Assembly (NCBI GenBank): GCA_034721855.1
Contig: JAYENB010000101.1
Span: 1 to 18,784, forward strand
Direction of reading: 5' to 3'
Origin: JAQIBY01 sp034721855
Lineage (GTDB): Bacteria > Bacteroidota > Bacteroidia > Bacteroidales > ML635J-15
DNA: 18,784 bases
The translations under genes were made by a program, and so were the position numbers. Under the pieces are notes generated by a model, which searched no databases, had not been told where the DNA came from, and worked only from the letters and a program-made list of their open reading frames with translations. Below are positions 6,249-14,685 of the stretch, piece after piece; the stretch's first letter is position 1; each line of letters starts with the position of its first letter.

Positions 6249-8036
6249 ATGAAAAAACTGCATTTGATTTTTGTTTGGTTGATGTTATTGCCATTGCTGA
6301 ATTTTGCACAGGAATACCAGGATAAAACATACAAGTATAAAGATGGCACTGTACAAAGTGAAGGCATGATGAAACTTGGACTTGAATTTGGCAGGTGGAA
6401 GTATTACAACAAAGATGGACAACTTATCCAGGAAACGGATTATAACGAAGGCGTGGTAAACGGGAAATTAATTTACTATTACGAAAATGGCAACAAAGAA
6501 AATGAAGGCAATTTCAGGGATGGCATACAAATGGGAACATACACCGAATGGTATGAAAACGGAAACATCAAAACAGAAGGCTATTTTTCAGATGACCAGC
6601 GCGACAGTACCTGGACCTATTATTATCCTGACGGCAACATCCATTACATCCTGAATTTTGATGCAGAACCACGGAAATACATCAATGCATGGAATAAAGA
6701 TGACAAGCAAATTGTAACAGATGGTAACGGCCGTTTTGTTGATTACTATGAAAATGGGAAAAAACGCAAAGAAGGCAATGTGAAAAACGGGCTGGAAAAC
6801 GGTACATGGGAATTTTATCATGAAAACGGGACCCTTGCAGCCAAAGGAAAATTTGAATTTGGAGAACGTACAGGCACCTGGACAGAATTTTTTAAAGACG
6901 GCAATAAAAAATCCATCCTCAACTATCAAAACGGGGAAAACAAAGTGTGGTATCCCAATGGAAACCTGGCGATGGAAGGTATGTTGAAAGATGAGAAAAA
7001 GCAGGGAACATGGAAATTTTATTACGAAAGCGGAAATCTGCGTAACCTTGCCAATTACAACATGGGAATACGCCATGGCAAACAAACCAAATATTATAAA
7101 AACGGGCAGACGGAAACCATCATGTATTTTGATAATGGTCAAAAATCAGGAGAAGCCAAATGGTTTCATCGAGACACCACCACGGACATTGAAGGATACT
7201 TCAAAAATGACAAGCAACACGGGCTCTGGACTTATTATCGTTCATCAGGAAATAAAGGCAACCAGGGACATTATGAGATGGGAAAAATGCAGGGCGAATG
7301 GACATTCTGGTATGATGACGGCACCGTGTGGAAAAAAATCAACTACAAAGATGATTTGCGACATGGTGATTATACCATTTACTATGAAAACGGAAATCTT
7401 TTTCGTGAAGGGCAATATGATATGGATACAGAAATTGGCGAATGGAAAGAATATTTTGAAAATGGTCAGTTGAAAATGAAAGGACATTACACAGGCGGCG
7501 TGATGCAGGGGATCTGGACAAGTTATTATGAAACAGGCGTTAAAAAAGCAGAAGTAAATTACGAAAACGGCCTGTATTCCGGTAAAGCCTCCTATTGGTA
7601 TCCCAATGGCAAAAAACAACTGATAGAAAATTATACACAGGAAGCCATAGAAAAACAAGAAGACTTTGACGCTTATGATTACGATAAAAAGCCTGTTCTT
7701 CATGGGGAATACAAGAAATTTTCAATGCAGGGGAAGACACGCATGGAAGGCGAATACAACCATGGGGTGAAAACAGGTACCTGGAAAATGTACAATGAAC
7801 ACGGTGACCTGGTGCGTCAGGAAGAATACAACGACGAAGGCGAGCCGCATGGGGAATGGAAAACATGGTACGGTCACGGACGTTTGAAATCAGAAATCAA
7901 TTACAAAAACGGAATGAAAGAGGGCAAAGTAGTGTATTATGGTCATCAGGGCGAAAAAATGTATGAAGCTGTTTTCCGTGGCGACAGGGCTGTGAAAGTG
8001 AACGTGGATAAAGGGAAAAAAATGCAGTTTCATTGA
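6249..8036 (+). CDS. Secreted MORN_2 / YwqK-like repeat protein
   Basis: A 595-residue protein with a signal peptide (MKKLHLIFVWLMLLPLLNFA, followed by QE). The whole mature part is a chain of roughly two dozen units of about 23 residues with the consensus (W/Y)-(Y)-x-x-(N/D)-G-x-x-x-x-E-G-x-(Y/F)-x-x-G-x-x-x-G-x-W. Examples are YYENGNKENEGNFRDGIQMG, WYENGNIKTEGYFSDDQ and YYKNGQTETIMYFDNGQKSG. This is the MORN_2 repeat found in proteins annotated as YwqK-family antitoxins. A secreted chain this long is more likely an extracytoplasmic binding or structural protein than an antitoxin. Start ATG 6249 gives the signal peptide; an in-frame upstream ATG at 6225 overlaps the -7 promoter element and is unlikely. 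No toxin gene is adjacent, and the gene on its right is on the opposite strand. Confidence 0.88.
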   Translation: MKKLHLIFVWLMLLPLLNFAQEYQDKTYKYKDGTVQSEGMMKLGLEFGRWKYYNKDGQLIQETDYNEGVVNGKLIYYYENGNKENEGNFRDGIQMGTYTEWYENGNIKTEGYFSDDQRDSTWTYYYPDGNIHYILNFDAEPRKYINAWNKDDKQIVTDGNGRFVDYYENGKKRKEGNVKNGLENGTWEFYHENGTLAAKGKFEFGERTGTWTEFFKDGNKKSILNYQNGENKVWYPNGNLAMEGMLKDEKKQGTWKFYYESGNLRNLANYNMGIRHGKQTKYYKNGQTETIMYFDNGQKSGEAKWFHRDTTTDIEGYFKNDKQHGLWTYYRSSGNKGNQGHYEMGKMQGEWTFWYDDGTVWKKINYKDDLRHGDYTIYYENGNLFREGQYDMDTEIGEWKEYFENGQLKMKGHYTGGVMQGIWTSYYETGVKKAEVNYENGLYSGKASYWYPNGKKQLIENYTQEAIEKQEDFDAYDYDKKPVLHGEYKKFSMQGKTRMEGEYNHGVKTGTWKMYNEHGDLVRQEEYNDEGEPHGEWKTWYGHGRLKSEINYKNGMKEGKVVYYGHQGEKMYEAVFRGDRAVKVNVDKGKKMQFH

Positions 8037-8047
8037 TTGCTCGTAAC

Positions 8048-8379
8048 TACTCAGTATCCTATAAAACGATGGAACGCAGATTTATCCCGTTGGATTTCTT
8101 TTTATCCAACTGGGATAACGCAGGTAATTATGATGAACAAAGATAATTATAAACTGAAGTTTCGCAGTTTATAAATAACTAAAAAAAATGTAGCATTTTG
8201 TTTTTCTAAAATAAAGTCCGAAGTCGGAAGGCCGAAGCTGGAAGATATCAGGTTAATTAATTTTTACTTTAAGAATGTATGTTTTACTTCCGACTTCTGT
8301 CTTCGGTCTTCGGACTGATTAATTCCCATTCTTTTATCATAAACAATCAGCGTCATCAGCGTTCTATAATAAGTGAGTA
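8048..8379. repeat. Nested palindromic intergenic elements between convergent genes
   Basis: This 340-bp space (8037-8379) has no gene. It holds at least three inverted repeats. An outer pair (TACTCAGTATCCTATA from 8048, and the complement of TATAATAAGTGAGTA ending 8379) is continued by GGAACGCAGAT and GCGTTC. A compact hairpin at 8082-8118 (TTATCCCGTTGGAT with ATCCAACTGGGATAA) has one bulge. A long pair has arms AGTCCGAAGTCGGAAG (from 8215) and CTTCCGACTTCTGTC (from 8287), each 30 bases, around a 42-base loop. The hairpin at 8082 could end transcription from the MORN_2-repeat gene, but no T-run directly follows its stem. Confidence 0.65.
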
Positions 8380-9501
8380 TTATAAAAACTCAAAATAGTT
8401 TTCTGGTGTTACCACATTGCTATTTTCAGTGTTATAGTTTTTCAGAAACGAAGCAGGAAATTTAACTTTTCGTTTTTTGCTCCATTTTATTTCAAATAAA
8501 TCAAATATCCCGTCTTTTTCTTCAATTAAATCAATTTTTTGCTGCTGAGTTGTTCGCCAAAAATATAATTTTGAAAACGTTCTTTGATAATGTATGCTTT
8601 TTACTTTTTCGCTTACAAAAAAGTTCTCCCACAAAGCACCTGCATCCTGCCGTAAATTTAGCGGGTTAAATGTTCTTATTATGGTATTCCTGATGCCATT
8701 GTCAAAAAAATAAATCTTTTTACTTTTCTTTAGCTCGTTTCTCATATTACGACTCAAAGCAGGCAGTCTGAAAATAACAAACGTTTTTTCAAGCAACTCA
8801 ACATAGCGTTCAACAGTTTTTGAATCTGACCCTGTTAACTGGGCAATTTCGTTGAAAGATACTTCCTGTCCTATTTGTAGTGCCAAGGCTGTCAGGATTT
8901 TTTCGAGTAATGCCGGCTTATGAATATTTTCCATGGACAATATATCTTTAAACAAGTAACTGTCTGTAATATTATAAAGCAACTCTTTTGTTTCCCCAAC
9001 ATTGGTAACAATATTCGGATACGAACCATATATTAACCGGCTTTCAAGTATCTGTCTGGCCATGAGAAATCCTTTGTCTTCAATTAATTCTTTTGTACTC
9101 AAAGGAAAAAGTCTGTATTCATACTTACGTCCGGTAAGTGGTTCGTTAATTTCATTGCCAATCTCAAGTGCGGATGAACCAGTGACAATTAATTGAACAT
9201 CATTAAAATTGTCTATTATAAGTTTTAGAGTAAGCCCGCCATTTTTGATGCGTTGTGCTTCATCTATCAGGACAAGTTTTTTATTTCCAATTAATAGTTC
9301 AAGTTCTTTGGTGTTGGCATTAGATAACGACATTCTTACTTCAGGGTCATCACAATTAAGCAATATATATGCTTTGTTGATGGCAGAAATAAGTTGATTT
9401 AAAAGCGTCGTTTTCCCAACCTGACGAGGGCCCAGAATCACAATTGCTTTTCCTTTAAACAGCTTACCTTCGATGACTTTTTGTAATGCTCTTAAAATCA
9501 T
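8380..9501 (-). CDS. AAA ATPase with DUF4143 domain
   Basis: A 373-residue protein of the large prokaryotic ATP-binding family made of an AAA_14 ATPase domain followed by DUF4143. Walker A is GPRQVGKTT (residues 24-32), Walker B LVLIDEAQ (76-83) and sensor 1 LIVTGSSAL. The middle part has LTGRKYEYRLFPLSTKEL, SRLIYGSYP and a winged-helix-like stretch (FNEIAQLTGSDSKTVERYVELLE). The C-terminus has LYFWRTTQQQKIDLIEEKDG and FEIKWSKKRK, the DUF4143 nuclease-like fold. The family is widespread in Bacteroidota and Archaea, often in many copies; its cellular role is not settled. Start ATG 9499-9501 is chosen because it gives the usual N-terminus and lies 14 bases after a good -7 element; the frame is open further upstream through the promoter and operator-like repeats. 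It stands alone, convergent with the MORN_2 gene and divergent from glyQS. Confidence 0.92.
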   Translation of the reverse strand: MILRALQKVIEGKLFKGKAIVILGPRQVGKTTLLNQLISAINKAYILLNCDDPEVRMSLSNANTKELELLIGNKKLVLIDEAQRIKNGGLTLKLIIDNFNDVQLIVTGSSALEIGNEINEPLTGRKYEYRLFPLSTKELIEDKGFLMARQILESRLIYGSYPNIVTNVGETKELLYNITDSYLFKDILSMENIHKPALLEKILTALALQIGQEVSFNEIAQLTGSDSKTVERYVELLEKTFVIFRLPALSRNMRNELKKSKKIYFFDNGIRNTIIRTFNPLNLRQDAGALWENFFVSEKVKSIHYQRTFSKLYFWRTTQQQKIDLIEEKDGIFDLFEIKWSKKRKVKFPASFLKNYNTENSNVVTPENYFEFL

Positions 9502-9515
9502 ACCTTTTTTATGTG

Positions 9516-9547
9516 CAAATATAGTTAACCCAATTTTATTATCCAAA
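9516..9547 (-). promoter_or_regulatory. Bacteroidota-type promoter for the DUF4143 ATPase gene
   Basis: On the minus strand TTTG (9544-9547) is followed after 20 bases by TATATTTG (9516-9523), a full match to TAnnTTTG. The start codon lies 14 bases downstream, so the mRNA would have a very short or no leader. Confidence 0.55.
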
Positions 9548-9559
9548 TAAATATTCATA

Positions 9560-9615
9560 ATTTTGGAATCAAATCCGAAATTTATATATATTATTTTGGA
9601 TTGCATTCCGAAATT
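9560..9615. promoter_or_regulatory. Doublet of palindromic operator-like sites
   Basis: Two 23-base units, ATTTTGGAATCAAATCC... (9560-9582) and ATTTTGGATTGCATTCC... (9593-9615), both ending GAAATT. Each is an inverted repeat of the form TTtGGAnT...AnTCCgAA. Their start points are 33 bases apart, about three helical turns, which would place two bound dimers on the same face of DNA. They lie just upstream of the ATPase promoter in the divergent space shared with glyQS. A regulator-binding role is inferred. Confidence 0.5.
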
Positions 9616-9711
9616 ATTATAAATTCATCAATTGGGGAGTTGAGGTATAAATGGCTTTTCCTTGTCCTGATATTTGAAAAAATGAAAATGATGAAATTTA
9701 ATCCATTATAT

Positions 9712-9719
9712 TAACTTTG
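9712..9719 (+). promoter_or_regulatory. Possible -7 element for glyQS
   Basis: TAACTTTG matches TAnnTTTG and lies 29 bases before the glyQS start codon. No convincing -33 TTTG is seen about 19 bases upstream. Confidence 0.4.
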
Positions 9720-9748
9720 TCACTTAAATTCAAAATATAAATATAAGG

Positions 9749-11275
9749 ATGGCACAAGACAATTTCAGTAAAATCATTTCACATGCCAAAGAATACGGCT
9801 TTATTTTTCAATCAAGTGATATATACGATGGATTGAGTGCAGTGTACGACTACGGCCAAACCGGCGTAGAATTGAAAAACAATATAAAACAATATTGGTG
9901 GGATGCCATGGTAAAGATGCAGGAAAGCATTGTCGGGCTGGATTCTGCCATATTTATGCACCCCAAAGTATGGAAAGCATCCGGCCATGTGGATGCCTTT
10001 AACGACCCCCTAATAGACAACAAAGACTCCAAAAAACGTTACCGTGCTGATGAGCTTATTGAAGAACAGCTTGACAAAATCCAAAAAAAGGTGGATAAAG
10101 AAATCAACAAAGCCAGAAAACGGTTTGGCGATGATTTTGATGAAGAAAAATTTGTCAGCACCCATCCGCGTGTTGTGAAATACCTCGGGAAAATTGAAAA
10201 ACTTCGCTCACGTTTTGTCGATGCTTTGAAATCCGAAAACCTCGAAGAACTCAAACAAATCATACTGGATGAAGAAATCGCTGACCCTGTGTCCGGGTCA
10301 CGTAACTGGACGGATGTGCGGCAATTTAACCTGATGTTTGATACCAAGCTGGGGTCCGTTGATGGTGCTAAAATTTACCTGCGTCCTGAAACGGCCCAGG
10401 GGATTTTTGTGAATTACCTCAATGTGCAAAAAACAGGACGGCAAAACCTGCCTTTTGGCATAGCCCAAATCGGCAAAGCTTTCAGAAACGAAATCGTTGC
10501 CCGCCAGTTTATTTTCCGCATGCGGGAATTTGAACAAATGGAAATGGAATATTTTGTGCAACCCGGCACTGAAAAAGAATGGTTTCCTTACTGGCGTGAT
10601 AAACGCATGAACTGGCATAAAGCCCTGGGATTCGATGAGGCATTGTTCAGATTGCACGAACACGATAAACTGGCCCATTATGCTGCAGCAGCTTACGATA
10701 TTGAGTTTAATTTTCCCTTTGGATTTAAGGAATTGGAAGGCATTCACTCACGCACCGATTTTGATTTAAGCAGGCACCAGGAAATGTCCGGAAAGAAAAT
10801 CCAGTATTATGACAATGAACGGGGAGAAAGCTATGTGCCTTATGTCGTGGAAACTTCCATTGGCCTCGACCGTACTTTCCTTATGATGCTTTCTGCTGCC
10901 TATACAGAAGAGAAACTTGAAAAAGAGACCCGTATTGTCATGAAAATACCGGCTCCCTTGGCTCCATACAAGGTAGCTGTATTGCCACTGGTAAAAAAAG
11001 ACGGCTTGCCCGAAATTGCACGTAAAATCATGGATGAACTCAAATATGATTTCAATTGCTATTACGAAGAAAAGGACAGCATAGGACGCAGATACCGCCG
11101 TCAGGATGCCATAGGTACGCCTTACTGCATCACTGTGGACCACCAGAGTCTTGAAGATAATACCGTGACAATACGCGAACGTGACAGCATGCAACAGGAA
11201 AGAATATCAATTGAAAACATTGAAAAGGTGGTGAAAGAAAAAGTAAGCATGAAGCGTTTGCTGGAACAAATATAA
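9749..11275 (+). CDS. glyQS: Glycine--tRNA ligase (homodimeric type)
   Basis: A 508-residue class II aminoacyl-tRNA synthetase that charges tRNA-Gly with glycine. The N-terminus (YGFIFQSSDIYDGLSAVYDYG) and the IVGLDSAIFMHPKVWKASGH stretch are diagnostic of the single-chain alpha2 form, as opposed to the two-gene GlyQ/GlyS form. Class II motif 2 is seen at AFRNEI (F245-E248) with REFEQMEMEYFV after it. Motif 3 is SIGLDRTF with the invariant Arg at 375. The anticodon-binding domain starts near LAPYKVAVLPL and contains RRQDAIGTPYCITVD. Length and order are normal. The ATG follows AATATAAGG closely. It is followed after only 12 bases by the LysM protein gene, so the two are probably transcribed together. 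Confidence 0.97.
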   Translation: MAQDNFSKIISHAKEYGFIFQSSDIYDGLSAVYDYGQTGVELKNNIKQYWWDAMVKMQESIVGLDSAIFMHPKVWKASGHVDAFNDPLIDNKDSKKRYRADELIEEQLDKIQKKVDKEINKARKRFGDDFDEEKFVSTHPRVVKYLGKIEKLRSRFVDALKSENLEELKQIILDEEIADPVSGSRNWTDVRQFNLMFDTKLGSVDGAKIYLRPETAQGIFVNYLNVQKTGRQNLPFGIAQIGKAFRNEIVARQFIFRMREFEQMEMEYFVQPGTEKEWFPYWRDKRMNWHKALGFDEALFRLHEHDKLAHYAAAAYDIEFNFPFGFKELEGIHSRTDFDLSRHQEMSGKKIQYYDNERGESYVPYVVETSIGLDRTFLMMLSAAYTEEKLEKETRIVMKIPAPLAPYKVAVLPLVKKDGLPEIARKIMDELKYDFNCYYEEKDSIGRRYRRQDAIGTPYCITVDHQSLEDNTVTIRERDSMQQERISIENIEKVVKEKVSMKRLLEQI

Positions 11276-11287
11276 CACAGCGCAACC

Positions 11288-13032
11288 ATGAAATATGCAG
11301 GGGCAACATTAATGCTTGTTTTGCTGCCGGTTTTGGCAACAACATTGTATGCCCAAACATTATACCCCGCTTTACCTTCTAAAACACGTATAAAATTTGA
11401 ACGCCAGTTAACATCTGCCACCGAACACATTCCCTGTGAAAAAGCATATGACGGGGAAGGGCTTTCTCCACGTGTGTGGACTCTTCCCACAGATATTAAA
11501 GCACTGTTGGAAGATTCCTGCACTGCTTTACCCATTGTAAACAAGGAAAAAACAATGGCTTTCCTGGTGTTTTATGCGTATGAACATCCTGATGAAACAA
11601 ATGTCATGCTTGGATGGGCAAAGCACCTGTTGGAAAAATATGGACATGCATTCGAAAAGCATTCACTTCCTCCGGCTCTGGCATATTTCCCCCTGGTTTC
11701 TTCAGATATGTCGCCTGATTATGTTTCAGGTAATGGTGGTGTTGGTAACTGGAAATTCAAATACAGCACAGCAAGGCTTTATGGCCTCATGGTTGATAAA
11801 TACATAGATGAACGGCGTTTGCCGGATAAATCCACATGGGCAGCCGCACACATGCTGGAGAATTTTTATACTTCATTTGAGACATATCCCCTGGCGGTGG
11901 CAGCATGGATTTGTGGTCCGGCCAGGGTACATAAAGCGCTGAAAAATACAAGCAATAACAACAAATTTAGAGAAGTGTTTTCCTTGTTGCCTGAACCGGA
12001 AATTGATTCGTATCATGCTTTTACAGCTCTTAATATCCTGCTTCATAACACTGGGAAATTCGATTTATCTCCTGTGGTTGTGGGTACGGAAAATCCAAAA
12101 GATACTGTTTTTATAATTGACACATTGCACTTTGGGCAGGTTGCTGACCTTACAGGGATTGATAAACAGTCTCTTGAGATGTTAAATCCACACTATGTAA
12201 AAAACATTGTTCCTGCATCAGCTCAAACCAGTTTGCCTTTGTTTCTTCCCCATGGTACAAGGAAGGCATTTTTAACACACCTGGATACCATTTATCATTA
12301 CAGGGATAGTTTTTATTTCAAGAAGGCAATCCCAAAAACAAAGACACTTACACCGGGCAGCGACTATGTTCCTGTACAATACACCATCAAAAGCGGTGAT
12401 AACATCGGTTTTCTCTCCGAATGGTTTGANNNNNNNNNNNNNNNNNNNNNNNNNNNNNNNNNNNNNNNNNNNNNNNNNNNNNNNNNNNNNNNNNNNNNNN
12501 NNNNNNNNNNNNNNNNNNNNNNNNNNNNNGGGATAGTTTTTATTTCAAGAAGGCAATCCCAAAAACAAAGACACTTACACCGGGCAGCGACTATGTTCCT
12601 GTACAATACACCATCAAAAGCGGTGATAACATCGGTTTTCTCTCCGAATGGTTTGACACTCCCGCTGCCAGCATCCGGTACTGGAATAACATCCGTGGTA
12701 ATTTTATCCGGGCAGGACAAACCATTGTGGTGTACGTCTCTAAAGACAAAAAAAGCCACTATACCGCACTTGAAACGATGAGTTTTGCAGAAAAACAGGC
12801 ACGTGAAGGCGAAATAGTCAGTAAAACATCACAAAAACAGAACATAACAGAAACCCTGAAGCATGGCACATACATTTTATACACGGTACAACTAGGAGAT
12901 AATCCGTGGCAAATCGCCAAACAATACCCTGGGATCAGCAACCAGGATATATTGCGGTGGAACAACATCAATCCTCATGACCTCAGGCCGGGACAAAAAC
13001 TCAAAATAAAAAAACAGCAGGGTAGCAAATGA
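11288..13032 (+). CDS. MltD-like lytic transglycosylase homologue with two LysM domains, catalytic Glu missing
   Basis: Interrupted by artefactual gap 2. Removing the 100 N and one copy of the 127-bp overlap leaves 1518 bases, an intact frame of 505 residues. The order is a signal peptide (MKYAGATLMLVLLPVLATTL), an SLT/MltD-type domain (about residues 90-260), a short MltD-type linker, and two LysM peptidoglycan-binding domains (YTIKSGDNIGFLSEWF to RAGQTIVVYV, and YTVQLGDNPWQIAKQY to RPGQKLKIK). The fold is recognisable: LPPALAYFPLV, GGVGNWKF, then LAVAAWICGPARVHKAL. However, the catalytic Glu of the family's L-P-x-V-E-S is Ser138 (FPLVSSDMSP). The family Gln of WQF is Lys, and the Asn of AAYNxG is Ile208. 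It probably binds glycan but cannot cut it. It follows glyQS by 12 bases and precedes two SGNH genes and an MBOAT gene. Confidence 0.87.
12303..12656. other. Assembly gap 2 with 127-bp duplicated flanks (artefact)
   Basis: Bases 12303-12429, directly before the 100 N at 12430-12529, are repeated exactly at 12530-12656. The repeat length is 127, a common largest assembler k-mer. The two contigs simply overlap, no sequence is missing, and one copy plus the N should be removed. Confidence 0.95.
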
Positions 13033-13057
13033 TAGTAACTATTCAGGGGCATACATT

Positions 13058-13208
13058 TACCGCTACGACGCCAAGACGCTAAGAAATGAAAAAAATGAAT
13101 AAAATCGATTGTCAAAAATTATACTTTATGCTTGCATTACAATACATAAATTTTAAAACTTTGCAACCTTGCCCGGCGACAGACGGGTCTGCGTCTTTGC
13201 GGTGAGTA
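13058..13208. repeat. Palindromic intergenic element
   Basis: The left arm TTACCGCTACGACGCCAAGA (from 13057), then CGCTAAGAAA, pairs imperfectly with the right-hand TGCGTCTTTGCGGTGAG (to about 13206). The middle is AT-rich. The right arm carries an extra CCCGGCGACAGACGGG (13172-13187), itself a small inverted repeat. It fills the space between the LysM protein gene and the first SGNH gene, and ends only about 8 bases before the SGNH start codon. Confidence 0.6.
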
Positions 13209-13215
13209 GATACAA

Positions 13216-14685
13216 ATGATAAAACCAAAACACATACTGGGTTTTCTTTTTGCCGTGCTTATCATACTTGCTGTGGCTGCTTATTTTTTCCCGAAAGATG
13301 GCATAAAAATTGGACCAGTGGAATTGACATTTCCATCGTTAAGGGAATTTTTTCACCCTAAAAAAATCGAATATGCCAACATCGACAACATCATCAGAAG
13401 GCAATTGAAAGTAGATACCACCCGTGCCGATACTTCTGCTATTGCGGACACAGTTAGGGCGGATGCTGAAATACTTGCTGCATCTGAATATCCGCTTGAA
13501 TTTACGGAATCAGGCAAGCAATACCTTTATGGTTTTTTCAGGGAACTTGAAACATCAGCAAGTGGCACTAAACCGGTACGCATAATGCATTACGGTGATT
13601 CTCAAATTGAAACCGACCGTATTTCCGGTTTTCTGCGACAACGTTTACAGCAAAGTTTTGGTGGCAATGGCCCGGGATACCTTGCTGTCAAACCTGTGGC
13701 TCAGAAATTATCGTGGTTTGTAAACCCCTCAGATGCATGGGAACGACATACCTTGTTCGGAAAAAAAGACACCCTTATCGTTCACAAAAATTATGGCCCG
13801 GCCATGGCCATTTTTCGGTATGCTCCTCCCTGGAATAACAGCATTCCTAACGATTCTGTATTGCATGAAGCTTCTTTTACGCTTGAAAATTCATTTCAGG
13901 GCTACAGAAATGCACAGCGCTGGGACAATGCCATTCTTTATTACGGAAATTTGAATGCCCACGTCAGGATTACCATAAAAGACAACAATGATACGGTTAT
14001 TAAAACAGACAGCCTCAGTCCTGCTAAGGGCATTCAGTCTTTTGTGCTTTGCGATTCGCTTGTCAATGAGTTCTCAGTTCACATGACAGGTTATGATACC
14101 CCTGATGTATATGCCATTTCACTCGAAAGCAGCAATGGAGTTATCATTGACAATTTGCCGTTGAGGGGAAATGCCGGAACCGTATTTTCAAAAATATCAT
14201 CCTCTTACCTTCATTCGTGGTTCAGGCTGCTTAACACCAGGCTTTTGCTGTTTCAGTTTGGGGTAAACATCGTGCAAAAAGACAGGGATGATTTTTCATA
14301 TTACGAAAACTGGGTATATCATCAGCTCACTGTATTAAAACGGCTGAATCCCGACATGGCTATTGTTGTAATTGGCATTTCTGATATGTCAACTAAAAAG
14401 GGCACAAAATATGTCAGTTACGATTGCATTGAAAAAATCCGTAATGCACAGAAAAATGCCGCCATGCGTGCCGATGTGGTTTTTTGGGATATGTATGAAG
14501 CCATGGGCGGAGAAAATTCCATGCCAAGCTGGGTTTGGGCTGAGCCGCCGCTTGCCAAAAAAGATTTTACCCATTTTAATCTGGAAGGCTCCCGTATCAT
14601 CAGCAACATGCTATATAATGCTATCATGCTGGAATATCACAATTACAGAAAAGAAAAAAATCAACCCGGTGAAGACAAAGAATAA
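13216..14685 (+). CDS. SGNH/GDSL hydrolase-like protein with N-terminal membrane anchor
   Basis: A 489-residue protein. Residues 7-25 (ILGFLFAVLIILAVAAYFF) form a single membrane anchor, followed by a polar linker with Asp/Thr/Ala-rich residues (about 70-90). An SGNH-fold domain then starts near residue 115. Block I is HYGDSQIE with nucleophile Ser129; block II Gly is in LRGNAG; block III is FGVN; block V is DFTHFN with Asp450 and His453. All four catalytic positions appear intact. Between blocks I and II there is a beta-rich insert of about 180 residues. Such proteins act in the periplasm as acetyl-esterases or acetyl-transferases next to MBOAT proteins (PatB, AlgX/AlgJ type). It overlaps the next gene by 17 bases, implying translational coupling, and shares its architecture with it. 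Confidence 0.85.
   Translation: MIKPKHILGFLFAVLIILAVAAYFFPKDGIKIGPVELTFPSLREFFHPKKIEYANIDNIIRRQLKVDTTRADTSAIADTVRADAEILAASEYPLEFTESGKQYLYGFFRELETSASGTKPVRIMHYGDSQIETDRISGFLRQRLQQSFGGNGPGYLAVKPVAQKLSWFVNPSDAWERHTLFGKKDTLIVHKNYGPAMAIFRYAPPWNNSIPNDSVLHEASFTLENSFQGYRNAQRWDNAILYYGNLNAHVRITIKDNNDTVIKTDSLSPAKGIQSFVLCDSLVNEFSVHMTGYDTPDVYAISLESSNGVIIDNLPLRGNAGTVFSKISSSYLHSWFRLLNTRLLLFQFGVNIVQKDRDDFSYYENWVYHQLTVLKRLNPDMAIVVIGISDMSTKKGTKYVSYDCIEKIRNAQKNAAMRADVVFWDMYEAMGGENSMPSWVWAEPPLAKKDFTHFNLEGSRIISNMLYNAIMLEYHNYRKEKNQPGEDKE

Noticed and set aside
6588..7703. Minus-strand frames, and a second plus-strand frame, inside the MORN_2-repeat gene
   Set aside because: The repeat structure of the real gene keeps other frames free of stops; the translations are low-complexity hydrophobic strings.
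10039..11544. Several long open frames on the minus strand opposite glyQS and the LysM gene
   Set aside because: They lie fully opposite well-supported genes, show no family motifs and have biased compositions typical of antisense frames.
14372..14668. Extended N-terminus for the second SGNH gene
   Set aside because: It would overlap the first SGNH gene by about 300 bases and bury the signal peptide; the GTG at 14669 explains the N-terminus better.
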